Part shown: piece after piece, positions 39,224-48,218 of the stretch
How positions within the stretch are numbered: position 1 is the first letter of the stretch
Layout of the letters: each line of letters opens with the position of its first letter
DNA from: Sphingomonas sp. Ant H11
GTDB taxonomy: Bacteria; Pseudomonadota; Alphaproteobacteria; Sphingomonadales; Sphingomonadaceae
Assembly: GCF_000797515.1 (NCBI RefSeq)
Contig: NZ_JSBN01000010.1
Span: 62,001-126,000, forward strand
Length of the DNA: 64,000 nt
Reading direction: 5' to 3'
Position numbers and translations under genes: made by a program
The notes under the pieces: generated by a model
What the model saw: only the letters and a program-made list of their open reading frames with translations
Databases searched by the model: none
Told to the model about the DNA's origin: nothing

Positions 39224-40420
39224 TCAGCGAGACGCTGAAAATCGCTCCAGGCCCGCTGCCAGATCGGCAATCAAGTCGACCGGATCCTCCAGTCCGATCT
39301 GCAGGCGAACGATCGGGCCAGCATAAGCGCGCTTGGTTACGCTGCGATACCGTTGCGGATCGACGGGCAGGGCCAAGCTTTCGAAACCGCCCCAACTATA
39401 GCCGATCCCGAAATGCTCCAGCCCGTCGATCAGCGCCGCGCGGGCGGCTTCATTGCCGCCGTTCAGCACGAACGAAAACAGCCCGGACGAGCCTTTAAAG
39501 TCGCGCAGGAAGGTTTCGTGGCCGGGGCAATCGGGGAGCGCCGGATGCAGCACGGCAGCGACCTCGGGCCGCTGCTTCAGCCAATGCGCGATTTCCAGCG
39601 CGCTCGCCTGATGCTGTTTCAGCCGCACCGCCATGGTGCGCAGGCCGCGCGACGCAAGCCACGAATCGTCGGGGCTGGCGATTTGGCCAAGTTGGAAGCT
39701 GGTGTCGCGTAACCGCCCGAAATGCCCCGGTGCCGCCGTGACCGAGCCGAGCATCACGTCGCTATGGCCGACGACGTATTTGGTGCAGGCAAGGATGGAG
39801 AGATCGATGCCGTGGGCGATTGCAGGAAAGAACAACGGCGTCGCCCAGGTATTGTCGAGCAAGGTCGTTACGCCCCGCGCCTTGGCTGCGGCGACGATTG
39901 TCGGCACGTCCTGCACCTCGAAGGTGAGGCTGCCTGGGCTTTCGAGCAGAATCGCGCGCGTATTCTCGGCGATCAAGTCGGCAATCCCACCACCGATCAG
40001 CGGATCGTAGAAGCGCGTTGAAATTCCCATCCGCTTGAGCAGGCCGGTGCCCATCGATCGGGTCGGGTCGTAGGCCGAATCGGGCAGCAGCAGCTCGTCC
40101 CCGGGCGAGAGCACCGACAACAAGGCCGCTGCGATCGCGGCGACCCCTGAGGGGTATAGGAACGTGCCCTCCGCGCCGGGTTCCAGTTCGTTCAGCGCGT
40201 CGGCGAGGCTCCACTGCGTCGGCGTGCCCTTGCGCCCGTAGAACAGCCGGTGGTGCGTATTGCTGGTGCCGGCGGCGCGGAGATCGGCAACGCTATCGTA
40301 GAGGATCGTCGAGGCGCGCCACACCGGCGTGTTGACGATCCCCTGCGTCCATTCCTTGCGCCGCCCCGCTGCTACGACACGGGTGGCATCGCCCTTCGGG
40401 CAGTCGCGATCGTCGTTCAC
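39224..40420 (-). CDS. metC: Cystathionine beta-lyase (PLP-dependent, Cys/Met metabolism)
   Basis: The 398-residue enzyme belongs to the Cys/Met metabolism PLP family and should cleave cystathionine to homocysteine, pyruvate and ammonia. It has the phosphate-binding region YPSGVAAIAAALLS, the DNTWATP segment and the PLP lysine in CTKYVVGHSD. The length is usual. It starts with GTG at 40418-40420, which overlaps the sulfurtransferase stop as GTGA, so it is the second gene of the sseA-metC pair. Gamma-synthase activity cannot be excluded, but RHHL-type residues of metC (TILYDSVADL near the N-terminus) support the lyase. Confidence 0.9.
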   Translation of the reverse strand: MNDDRDCPKGDATRVVAAGRRKEWTQGIVNTPVWRASTILYDSVADLRAAGTSNTHHRLFYGRKGTPTQWSLADALNELEPGAEGTFLYPSGVAAIAAALLSVLSPGDELLLPDSAYDPTRSMGTGLLKRMGISTRFYDPLIGGGIADLIAENTRAILLESPGSLTFEVQDVPTIVAAAKARGVTTLLDNTWATPLFFPAIAHGIDLSILACTKYVVGHSDVMLGSVTAAPGHFGRLRDTSFQLGQIASPDDSWLASRGLRTMAVRLKQHQASALEIAHWLKQRPEVAAVLHPALPDCPGHETFLRDFKGSSGLFSFVLNGGNEAARAALIDGLEHFGIGYSWGGFESLALPVDPQRYRSVTKRAYAGPIVRLQIGLEDPVDLIADLAAGLERFSASR

Positions 40421-41256
40421 GCCGCGCCGGTCGCCTTGGGTGTGGTGCGGTCTGCGCCCCATTCGGACCAGCTGCCGTCATAGACTGCAGCTTCGTTGCC
40501 GAGCAGATGCGCGCCGAACGCCAGCGCCGAGGCGGTGATGCCCGAGCCGCACGTGGTAACGAGCGGCTTGTCGAGATCAATCCCGGCCCCTTCGAACGCG
40601 GCCTTCAGTGCGTCGCCCGTCTTCCACGTGCCGTCTTCGTTGAAGATCTGGCCGACCGGCAGATTCTTCGAGCCCGGAATATGGCCGGGATGCGTCGCCG
40701 GGCGCGGATCGGCCTCTTCGCCGGTGAAACGTGCCGCCGAGCGCGCATCGAGCACTTGCTCCGCGCCGCTTTCCACATTGGCTTTCATCTGGTCGAGCGT
40801 GCGCACGCCCTTGTCATCGGCCCAGACGGTGAAGTGACGGTGGCGCAGCTGCTCCTTGCCCGACGCGGTTTCGCGACCTTCGGCCTGCCATTTGGCCAGA
40901 CCGCCATCGAGGATGGCGACATCGTGCGCGCCGAAGGTCCGCAGCATGAACCAGGCGCGTGCTGCGGTGTGGTAAGGCGAGTTGTCGTAGAGGACGATGC
41001 GGCTGCCATCGCCGAGACCCAGCGACTGCATCCGGCTGGCGAATTTTTCGGCGCTCGGCAGCATAGAGGGCAGGTCGCTGGAGGTATCGGCGATTTCGGC
41101 CAGATCCATGAACACCGCGCCCGGAATGTGCGCCGCTTCATATTCGGCAGCGGCATCGCGATCACCGAAGCCGGCGAAATAGGTCGCATCGACAATGCGC
41201 AGATCGTTCGCGCCCAGCTCGTTTGCGAGCCATTCCGTCGTCACCAGCGAGTCCAT
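40417..41256 (-). CDS. sseA: 3-mercaptopyruvate sulfurtransferase
   Basis: The 279-residue protein has two rhodanese domains. The C-terminal active-site loop CGSGITAS matches the CG(S/T)GVTA of mercaptopyruvate sulfurtransferases, rather than thiosulfate rhodaneses. The N-terminal part has LVTTEWLANELG and HIPGAVFMDLAEIAD, also typical. The enzyme moves sulfur from mercaptopyruvate to a thiol acceptor in the cytoplasm. It lies upstream of metC, overlapping it by four bases, so both sulfur genes are made together. Confidence 0.93.
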   Translation of the reverse strand: MDSLVTTEWLANELGANDLRIVDATYFAGFGDRDAAAEYEAAHIPGAVFMDLAEIADTSSDLPSMLPSAEKFASRMQSLGLGDGSRIVLYDNSPYHTAARAWFMLRTFGAHDVAILDGGLAKWQAEGRETASGKEQLRHRHFTVWADDKGVRTLDQMKANVESGAEQVLDARSAARFTGEEADPRPATHPGHIPGSKNLPVGQIFNEDGTWKTGDALKAAFEGAGIDLDKPLVTTCGSGITASALAFGAHLLGNEAAVYDGSWSEWGADRTTPKATGAA

Positions 41257-41352
41257 GTATCGTCTCCTTGTTTTGTCCGTCCCTAGCCCGCTGCAGGCAC
41301 GCCGTCGAGCCACCGGGATGACGCACGCGCCTTCTATCCCTATATCGGCCTC

Positions 41353-41799
41353 ATGACTCCGAAACATCTTGGCCGGACCAGCGCGCTCCCGGCTTCTCCT
41401 GACGAAGCCGTGCTGGATTATGTTCCCAACCCGCGGCCGGGGCGCACGTATCTGGTGCGCTTTGCGGTGCCTGAATTCACGTCGCTTTGCCCGGTTACGG
41501 CCCAGCCCGATTTCGCGCACCTCGTCATCGATTATGCGCCTGCCGACACCATCGTCGAATCGAAATCGCTCAAGCTCTTCCTGGGCTCGTTTCGCAACCA
41601 CCAGGCATTTCACGAGGATTGCACCGTCGGTATCGGCGAGCGCCTGTTCGGGGAAATGCGGCCGCTATGGCTGCGAATCGGTGGATATTGGTATCCGCGC
41701 GGCGGCATTCCCATCGATGTGTTTTGGCAATCGGGCGCGCCTCCTGAGGGTTTGTGGCTGCCGCCGCAGGAGGTTCAGGGGTATCGTGGGCGCGGCTGA
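41353..41799 (+). CDS. queF: NADPH-dependent 7-cyano-7-deazaguanine reductase QueF
   Basis: QueF reduces preQ0 to preQ1 in queuosine biosynthesis. The 148-residue protein is the short unimodular form: catalytic Cys in [13 protein letters not shown], the QueF motif [15 protein letters not shown], and FHEDC. It diverges from the sseA-metC pair. I saw no preQ1 riboswitch fold in the 96-base gap upstream. Confidence 0.96.
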   Translation: MTPKHLGRTSALPASPDEAVLDYVPNPRPGRTYLVRFAVPEFTSLCPVTAQPDFAHLVIDYAPADTIVESKSLKLFLGSFRNHQAFHEDCTVGIGERLFGEMRPLWLRIGGYWYPRGGIPIDVFWQSGAPPEGLWLPPQEVQGYRGRG

Positions 41800-41855
41800 G
41801 CGAGCGATTCGTTCATCTCACCGCAAGGTTGATTTCGATCAGCGCAATTCCCCGC

Positions 41856-41879
41856 GTTGCAATGCAACATCTGTGCAAC
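41856..41879. promoter_or_regulatory. GTTGCA palindrome upstream of the glycosyltransferase
   Basis: GTTGCA-A-TGCAAC is a perfect 13-base inverted repeat, followed by another TGCAAC at 41874-41879. The motif resembles a LacI- or GntR-class operator and lies about 80 bases before the glycosyltransferase start. Confidence 0.45.
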
Positions 41880-41950
41880 CATATTGAAACTTGGCCGTTC
41901 GTTGGAGGTATTCAAAGGGCAAGCGCCCTGATTTTTTGAGGATTGCGAGC

Positions 41951-44224
41951 ATGATGCAACAGGCGGATGGCGTGACCCCAATCGATCACCTGGCTTTGGT
42001 GGGCAATTTCCTGCCGCGGAAATGCGGCCTTGCGACTTATACTACGGATACCTTTACGGCGCTGAAGGGCCGCTTCCCCGATCTGCAGATCGATGTCTAT
42101 GCGATGGACGACCATCCTGGGCGATACGACTATCCCCCCGAAGTAACCCGCAGCATCCCCGATCAGGACCGTATGGCCTATCTCGATGCCGCACGCGCGA
42201 TCGAGGCGAGCGGGGCGCAGGCGCTGTGGTTGCAGCATGAATATGGGATCTTTGGCGGCCCGGCGGGCGAACATATCCTCGCGCTGCTCGATCGTGTGTC
42301 GATCCCGGTAATCGTCACGCTCCATACCATTCTCGAAAAGCCCGATGCCGACCAGCGTCGGGTCATGGAAGGCCTGCTACGCCGCGCAGCACGTGTGATC
42401 GTGATGGCCGAGCGCGGGCGCGAAATTCTCGAGCGGGTATACGGCGCCAGCGGGCGCAACGTGGTGATGATTCCCCATGGCGTCCCGGATCGTGACTTCG
42501 TCGATCCCGAATCGTTGAAGGGGCGCTTTGGCTGGGCGGGGCGAGAGGTGGTACTGACCTTTGGCCTGTTGGCACCGGGCAAGGGCATCGAAGTCATGAT
42601 CGAGGCATTGCCTGCGATCGCCGAGCAGCATCCCAATGTGCTCTATGCGGTACTGGGGGCGACGCATCCCAATTTGGTCGCGCACGAAGGTGAAAAATAT
42701 CGCGACGGGCTCAAGGCTTTGGCGGCGAAATTGGGCGTCGGCCGCAATATCGAGTTCATCGACGCCTTTCTCGAACATGACGAGCTGATCGATTACCTGC
42801 AGGCGGCAGATATTTACGCGACGCCGTATCTCAACCCGGCGCAGATCACCTCCGGCACGCTGAGCTATGCAGTCGGCGTCGGCAAGGCGGTGGTTTCGAC
42901 GCCTTATGTCCATGCCACCGAAATTCTCGGCGATGGTCACGGTGTGCTGGTCGATTTTGGCGACTCTGCGGCCTTTGCACGCGAGATCAACGCCCTGCTT
43001 GGCAGCGACCGCAATCGCCTGAAGCTGTCGGAGCGTGCGTATGCGCGGGGCCGGACGATGATCTGGCCGCGTCTCGCCGAGGTCGCCATGCGCGAGATCG
43101 TGCAGATGGTGGCAGCCAAGCCGCAACGGTTGCAGAGCGTTGCATTGTCGCTCAGCCCGTTGGCCCCCGATTTTTCGGCGGTTGAGCGCATGAGCGATTC
43201 GACGGGCATGCTGCAGCACTCGATCTACTCCGTGCCCGATCGCCGCCATGGCTATTGCATTGACGACAACGCCCGCGCGCTCATGCTGGTCAGCCAAATG
43301 CCGACAATGGATGAAGGCGAGCGGGACAAATGGATGACGATTTACGCGTCGTTCCTGCAATATGCCTGGAATCCGGAGGCTCGACGTTTTCGGAATTTCA
43401 TGAATTTCGACCGGACCTGGTGCGAGGATTTCGGGTCGGAAGATTCGAACGGTCGCACGCTGTGGGCGCTGGGCGTGACCGCGCGCGATGCGCAGCTGGC
43501 CAAGCATCGCCATTGGGCCGTGTCGATGTTCGACATGACGGCGTCGCTGTCGCTCGAACTTGGCTCGCCGCGCTCGCATGCCTTTGCCATGCTGGGCGCT
43601 GCGGCCATCCTCGATGCTTTCCCGGGCCATGCGCTGGCGCGCACCATCTTGGCGCGTTTTGGCGAGGAACTGTGCGGGCTGCTTGAAGAGGCGCGGCGTC
43701 CCGAATGGGAATGGTTCGAAATCGTGTTGGCGTATGACAACGCCCGCTTGCCCGAGGCATTGATCAGGGCAGGGCACTCGCTCGACCGCGAAGACATGGT
43801 CAAATGCGGTTTGAGTACGCTCGATTGGATCGTCGGCAAACAGACATCGCCAGAGGGGCGCTTCCGTGCGGTGGGCAGTGAGAGTTTCGGGCGGGTCTAT
43901 GCCGAGCCGTTGCAGTTCGACCAGCAGCCGCTGGAGGCGCAAGCCACTATCGACGCTTGCAGTGCCGCTTTTGACGCGTCGGGGGACCATCGCTGGGTGG
44001 CCGAGGCACAACGGGCCTATCTTTGGTATCTCGGCCAGAACGATCTCGACCTGCCGCTTGCCACCGTGCAGGACGGCGGTTGCTTCGATGGCCTCATGCC
44101 GACCGGTTTGAACCGAAATCAGGGCGCGGAGTCGATTTTGGCGCTGCAATTGTCCGGTTGCACCATTTCTGGGCTGGCAAAGCGGGCGGAAAGCGTGGCA
44201 GGACCGCGGAGCGCCGTCGCGTAG
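41951..44224 (+). CDS. GT4-family glycosyltransferase with extra C-terminal domain
   Basis: The 757-residue protein has an N-terminal GT-B glycosyltransferase family 4 unit (residues 1 to about 400): acceptor-side GNFLPRKCGLATYTTDTF, donor-side TFGLLAPGKGIEVMIEALP, then the EX7E-like segment ATPYLNPAQITSGTLSYAVG. From about residue 400 it continues with a helix-rich domain (HSIYSVPDRRHGYCIDDNA near its start, then repeated aromatic helices) resembling (alpha/alpha)6 toroid glycosidase-like folds. Such GT4-plus-toroid proteins occur next to GH130 enzymes. Donor is not shown; GDP-mannose is plausible. GAGG lies about 10 bases before the start. The GH130 gene follows after a hairpin. Confidence 0.85.
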   Translation: MMQQADGVTPIDHLALVGNFLPRKCGLATYTTDTFTALKGRFPDLQIDVYAMDDHPGRYDYPPEVTRSIPDQDRMAYLDAARAIEASGAQALWLQHEYGIFGGPAGEHILALLDRVSIPVIVTLHTILEKPDADQRRVMEGLLRRAARVIVMAERGREILERVYGASGRNVVMIPHGVPDRDFVDPESLKGRFGWAGREVVLTFGLLAPGKGIEVMIEALPAIAEQHPNVLYAVLGATHPNLVAHEGEKYRDGLKALAAKLGVGRNIEFIDAFLEHDELIDYLQAADIYATPYLNPAQITSGTLSYAVGVGKAVVSTPYVHATEILGDGHGVLVDFGDSAAFAREINALLGSDRNRLKLSERAYARGRTMIWPRLAEVAMREIVQMVAAKPQRLQSVALSLSPLAPDFSAVERMSDSTGMLQHSIYSVPDRRHGYCIDDNARALMLVSQMPTMDEGERDKWMTIYASFLQYAWNPEARRFRNFMNFDRTWCEDFGSEDSNGRTLWALGVTARDAQLAKHRHWAVSMFDMTASLSLELGSPRSHAFAMLGAAAILDAFPGHALARTILARFGEELCGLLEEARRPEWEWFEIVLAYDNARLPEALIRAGHSLDREDMVKCGLSTLDWIVGKQTSPEGRFRAVGSESFGRVYAEPLQFDQQPLEAQATIDACSAAFDASGDHRWVAEAQRAYLWYLGQNDLDLPLATVQDGGCFDGLMPTGLNRNQGAESILALQLSGCTISGLAKRAESVAGPRSAVA

Positions 44225-44264
44225 CCTCGCTCGTGACGCCGCGAAGGCGTTACGCGAGGCTTTT
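44224..44264 (+). promoter_or_regulatory. Intercistronic hairpin before the GH130 gene (attenuator-like)
   Basis: GCCTCGC (44224-44230) pairs with GCGAGGC (44254-44260), and GTGACGCC pairs with GGCGTTAC inside, with a GCGAA loop and a two-base bulge; TTTTATA follows. The shape is that of a terminator. The right arm holds GCGAGG, the only Shine-Dalgarno-like sequence before the GTG start of the GH130 gene at 44270. Confidence 0.65.
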
Positions 44265-44269
44265 ATACC

Positions 44270-45548
44270 GTGATCGATTTGTTCCAACATGCCCTGCGGC
44301 TTCATGCCGACCCGTCGCGAGTCGTGGTGCGGCCGTTCCATCTCGCGTGGGGCGGGAATGGCGGCAACCGGACGGAGCGTATCGTCAGCGCGGTGATGGC
44401 GCTCGACTCTGCCGAGACGCGCGCGCAGCTCGAACTGGTGCTCAAGGATTTCGAGGCGCGCCACTGGCAGACGCGCCGCGTGTTCATGACGCGCTATGAC
44501 GAGATCGAGGATATGCTCGGCATCGACGGCAGCGAGATTGGCGATGAGAAGCGCCAGTTGATCGGTGCCTATTTCTGCCACGAATATAGCTATGCTGCCG
44601 CCGCGTTGATGAACCCGAGCGCGGTGCCACATTTCGACCAGTCGGGCATGCCGGCCGGATCGCAGCGCATCCTGATGAGCCTGCGCGCGGTGGGGGAGGG
44701 GCACATCTCCTCGGTCGCCTTCCGCGAAGGTATCATCACCGACGACAATCAATTGAAGCTCGCGCCCGAGCCGCCCTTCGCCACCGCGACCGATGCGGTC
44801 GGGCTGGATGAGGAAACGCTGCCCGAGGGGCCGATCACGGTCTATCGCCACCGCGATTCGACGCTGTCGGGCACCGTCATCTTCCCGATTACCGCCGCGC
44901 AATCGAAGGGGCTCGAGGATTTGCGCCTCGTCCAGTTCCATCATGACAATGGCGATGTCGAATGGCTCGGCACCTACACCGCCTATAATGGCTCGACGAT
45001 CCAGTCCGAATTGCTGCGCACGCGCGATTTCCGTGCGTTCGATCTGGTGCCGATGACGGGACCTGCCGCGCGCAACAAGGGCATGGCGTTGTTCCCGCGC
45101 AAGGTCGGCGGGCAATATATGATGATCGGGCGGCAGGACGGCGAGAATCTGTTCCTGCTCAAATCCGATACGCTGACGCATTGGGACGAGGGGCAGAAGC
45201 TGCTCGTGCCGGTGTTCCCGTGGGAACTGGTGCAGATCGGCAATTGCGGCCCGCCGATCGAGCTCGACGAAGGTTGGTTACTGCTGACCCACGGCGTCGG
45301 CGCGATGCGCAAATATGCGATCGGCGCGGTGCTGCTCGACAAACGCGATCCGTCCAAGGTCCTGGGGGCGCACGCCTGAGCCGATCCTGGCGGCGGCGGA
45401 CCAGGACCGCGAGGGCTATGTGCCCAACGTCGTCTACACCTGCGGCGCGATCCGGCACGGCGACACGCTGTTCGTGCCGTATGGCGTGGCGGACAGCTCG
45501 GTCGCGTTCGCGTTCATCAAGATCAGCACGCTGCTCGCGGCGATGTGA
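44270..45548 (+). CDS. Glycoside hydrolase family 130 protein (mannosylphosphorylase-like, one frame break)
   Basis: GH130 enzymes are five-bladed beta-propellers that phosphorolyse or hydrolyse beta-linked mannosides. The corrected protein has 425 residues, with EYSYAAAALMNPSAVPHFDQ, SDTLTHWDEGQKLLVPVFPWE in shortened form, GNCGPPIEL, then YTCGAIRHGDTLFVPYGVAD. It starts with GTG at 44270. A G run at 45364-45368 has one base too many: correcting it joins DPSKVLGR to TPEPILAAADQDREGYVPNV. Next to the GT4 gene it may trim or recycle the glycan that the transferase makes. The linkage specificity cannot be told from the sequence. Confidence 0.86.
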
Positions 45549-45554
45549 GCCGCT

Positions 45555-45686
45555 TTTCCCTCTCCAATGGGAGAGGGAAGGGGCCCGCGCAAGGCGTGGG
45601 AAGGGTGAGGGCGAGGCGATACGGGAGCGATCACCCTCACCCTTCCGTCGCTTCGCTCCTCCCTCCCTCTCCCGTTGGGAGAGGGA
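45555..45686. repeat. Intergenic palindromic repeat, family B3 copy 2
   Basis: CCCTCTCCAATGGGAGAGGG and CCCTCTCCCGTTGGGAGAGG are terminal hairpins; between them are GGGTGAGGG and ATCACCCTCACCCTTCC in mirror order, as in 12221-12346. It fills the gap between the convergent GH130 and OPT genes. Confidence 0.83.
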
Positions 45687-45688
45687 AA

Positions 45689-47728
45689 TTACCGCGAAAC
45701 GGTGATGGTCCGACGGTACAGCACCGCCGCAATCCCCAGGAACAGCACGGTGCCGCCGATCAACGCCGCCGCCTCATGGCCTTTGCCGATCAGCGCGAGC
45801 GGCGCATCGCTGCCGCTGGCCCATACGATCAGCGCGAACAGCACGCCCCACAGGCTTTCGCCGACGATCAGGCCGGTTGCGGTCAGCGTGCCCATGCGCT
45901 CGGCCACTTCGGGGTTGGCGGTGGTGCGCGCCCAGCGGTCGTAGAACCAGCCGATCACCGAGCCCAGCACCGTCGGCAGGATCACCGACATCGGCAGATA
46001 GATGCCGAGCGCCACGCCGAGCGGGGGCAGGCGCAACAGCTTCAACCGCCCGAGCGCTTCGTCCAGCGCGATCAGCACGACGCCTGCCGCCACGCCATAG
46101 CCCAGCATCCGCCAATTGGCGTCACCCGACAGCACGCCCTTGGCCAGTGCCGAGATCAGCCCGGCTTGCGGCGCGGCGAGCGCATTCGGCCCGGCACCGG
46201 GCACGCCGACAAAGCCCATCCCGCTGTTGAGCACGTTCAGCACCGGCGGGATGATGAGCGAGCCGAACCCTACGCCGATCACCAAGGCGACCTGCTGCTT
46301 CCACGGCGTCGCGCCGACCAATTGGCCGGTCTTGAGGTCCTGCAGATTGTCGTTGGAAATGGTGGCGACCCCGAACACGATGCCGGTGACGATCAGCGCA
46401 TAAGCGATCAGTGCGCGCGTGGTGTCGGCGCCCGGATGCTGGCCGAATAGGCCGACCAGCATCAGCGAAGATCCGATCACCGCGAGGATGCCGATGCCTG
46501 AGACGGGCGAATTGGACGCGCCGATCAGCCCCGCCATATAGCCGCACACCGCCGCGATCATCAGCCCGGCGACGAGCACGAACACCAGTGCGCCTGCGAT
46601 CAGCAGCGCCGCCGAACCGACCAGCGCGCCGCCCGCGATCACGTCCCACAACAGCCAGGCGATTGGCAGCAGCGTGAGCAGCGCGACCCCTGCCACCCAG
46701 ACGATCGGCAAATCCTGTTCTTCCAGCGCCAGCGTCTCGCCCTTGTCGCGCGCGGCGCTTGCCGCCAGCGCCGAGCGCACGCCGCCGATGACCGGGCCGG
46801 CGATCTTCACCAGCGTCCAGATCGCCGAAATGCCGATCAACCCCGCGCCGAAGAAGCGCACATCGCCCTTCCAGATCGTATTGACCCAGGCGGCCATGTC
46901 GCCGGGCATCGGATGCGCGGCAGTGAGCAGCGGCACCAGCACGAACCAGCCCATCACCAGCCCCAGCCCCATCGCCGCGCCGACCGAAATGCCGACGAGA
47001 TGGCCGACGCCAAGCAAGACGAAGGACAGGCTGCCTGCTATGCCGGTTGCGCCCGCGCCGACGCGGAAGGTGGTGGCAGCGGTATCGGTGATGATCTTGG
47101 TCTGGGTGAAGATCGCGAACCCGGCCGACGCGATGCTGTTCCAGATCAGCACGAACAGCCCGGTGCGTGCCTCGGCGGCGCCCTCGCGCGAGCCTGCGCC
47201 GATTTGCAGTACTTCGGCGGCGGCGACGCCCTCTGGATAGGGCAGGTCGGTATCGACCACGAGCGCGCGGCGTAGCGGGACCGAAAACATCACGCCCAAT
47301 ATGCCGCCGGTCGCGGTGATCATCGCGGTCTGGACATACGGGAAGCCGTGCCACCAACCGATCATCACCAGCCCGGGCAGAACGAAGATGATCGCCGCCA
47401 GCGTGCCCGCAGCACTCGCCACCGTCTGCACAATGTTGTTTTCGAGGATCGTCGCGCCCTTGAACAGCCGCAGCACCGCCATCGAGATCACGGCGGCCGG
47501 GATCGAGGTGGCGAAGGTCAACCCGACTTTGAGCCCGAGATAGACGTTGGCGGCGGTGAACAGCAGCGTGATCAGGCCGCCAAGCAACACGCCCCGCAGG
47601 GTCAGTTCGGCGATCGGGGGTGGGGTGGGGGGTGCGCATCCGGCTATCTGGCACAGCGCGGGGGCTCCGTAACAGGGGTTTTTGCAGCGGGACCATTCCA
47701 AGTCCGTGTCTTTATTGCGGCGCAGCAA
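45689..47728 (-). CDS. OPT family oligopeptide transporter
   Basis: This polytopic membrane protein of the OPT/YSL superfamily has about 14-16 hydrophobic helices (for example LRGVLLGGLITLLFTAANVY, MALGLVMGW-like segments) and imports small peptides or metal chelates. The longest frame starts at 47728 and gives 679 residues with an odd cysteine-rich N-terminus. A second choice is ATG at 47637-47639; removing one base from the C5 run near 47616-47620 then gives MRTPHPTPIAELTLRGVLLG, a more usual beginning. Either way the membrane body is unchanged. It diverges from marR, 34 bases away in the first case. Confidence 0.88.
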   Translation of the reverse strand: MLRRNKDTDLEWSRCKNPCYGAPALCQIAGCAPPTPPPIAELTLRGVLLGGLITLLFTAANVYLGLKVGLTFATSIPAAVISMAVLRLFKGATILENNIVQTVASAAGTLAAIIFVLPGLVMIGWWHGFPYVQTAMITATGGILGVMFSVPLRRALVVDTDLPYPEGVAAAEVLQIGAGSREGAAEARTGLFVLIWNSIASAGFAIFTQTKIITDTAATTFRVGAGATGIAGSLSFVLLGVGHLVGISVGAAMGLGLVMGWFVLVPLLTAAHPMPGDMAAWVNTIWKGDVRFFGAGLIGISAIWTLVKIAGPVIGGVRSALAASAARDKGETLALEEQDLPIVWVAGVALLTLLPIAWLLWDVIAGGALVGSAALLIAGALVFVLVAGLMIAAVCGYMAGLIGASNSPVSGIGILAVIGSSLMLVGLFGQHPGADTTRALIAYALIVTGIVFGVATISNDNLQDLKTGQLVGATPWKQQVALVIGVGFGSLIIPPVLNVLNSGMGFVGVPGAGPNALAAPQAGLISALAKGVLSGDANWRMLGYGVAAGVVLIALDEALGRLKLLRLPPLGVALGIYLPMSVILPTVLGSVIGWFYDRWARTTANPEVAERMGTLTATGLIVGESLWGVLFALIVWASGSDAPLALIGKGHEAAALIGGTVLFLGIAAVLYRRTITVSR

Positions 47729-47762
47729 AGGATACTATGGATAATCTAAGCATACTTACTAT

Positions 47763-48218
47763 ATGGGTGGCATGCAGGACTCGATTGGATTTTTGATCAG
47801 CGACGTCTCGCGCCTGATGCGGCGGCGGTTCGATGAACGTGCGCGACTGATCGGCGTGACGCGGACGCAATGGCGTGTGCTCAAGTTTCTTCAGCGCGGC
47901 GAAGGGATCAATCAGGGCGGTTTGGCCGATCTGCTCGAAGTGGAGCCGATTACGTTATGTCGGATGATTGACCGGCTCGAAGAGGCCGGTCTGGTCGAGC
48001 GCCGCCGCGATCCGGCCGATCGACGGGCGTGGCAGATTTTCCTGACCGAGCGCGCGCGTCCTCTGCTCGAGGAGCTTGCGCATTTGGCCGAAGCGATGCT
48101 CGGTAGTGCGCTGCAAGGTGTTTCTCCTGCCGAATATGACGCGGTGATGGCCACGCTCCGGCGGATCCACAGCAATCTTTCTTCTCCGGATAAAACCAGT
48201 GAGGTCGCAAATGGCTGA
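47763..48218 (+). CDS. MarR family transcriptional regulator
   Basis: The 151-residue winged-helix protein has the MarR core: GVTRTQWRVLKFLQRGEGIN, the recognition region QGGLADLLEVEPITLCRMID, and the wing with DRLEEAGLVERRRDPADRRA. The start may be 47763 or the Met at 47772. It overlaps emrA by eight bases, so it heads an efflux operon, and its promoter lies in an AT-rich patch (47729-47762) shared with the divergent OPT gene. Ligands and true operator are unknown. Confidence 0.93.
   Translation: MGGMQDSIGFLISDVSRLMRRRFDERARLIGVTRTQWRVLKFLQRGEGINQGGLADLLEVEPITLCRMIDRLEEAGLVERRRDPADRRAWQIFLTERARPLLEELAHLAEAMLGSALQGVSPAEYDAVMATLRRIHSNLSSPDKTSEVANG

Noticed and set aside
41257..41352. A preQ1 riboswitch upstream of queF
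   Set aside because: No H-type pseudoknot pattern with an A-rich tail could be seen in the 96 bases.
42377..45181. A 934-codon open frame antisense to the glycosyltransferase and GH130 genes
   Set aside because: It spans two real genes and their gap, and its product is compositionally odd (rich in Arg, His, Ala) with no motif. It is a GC shadow.
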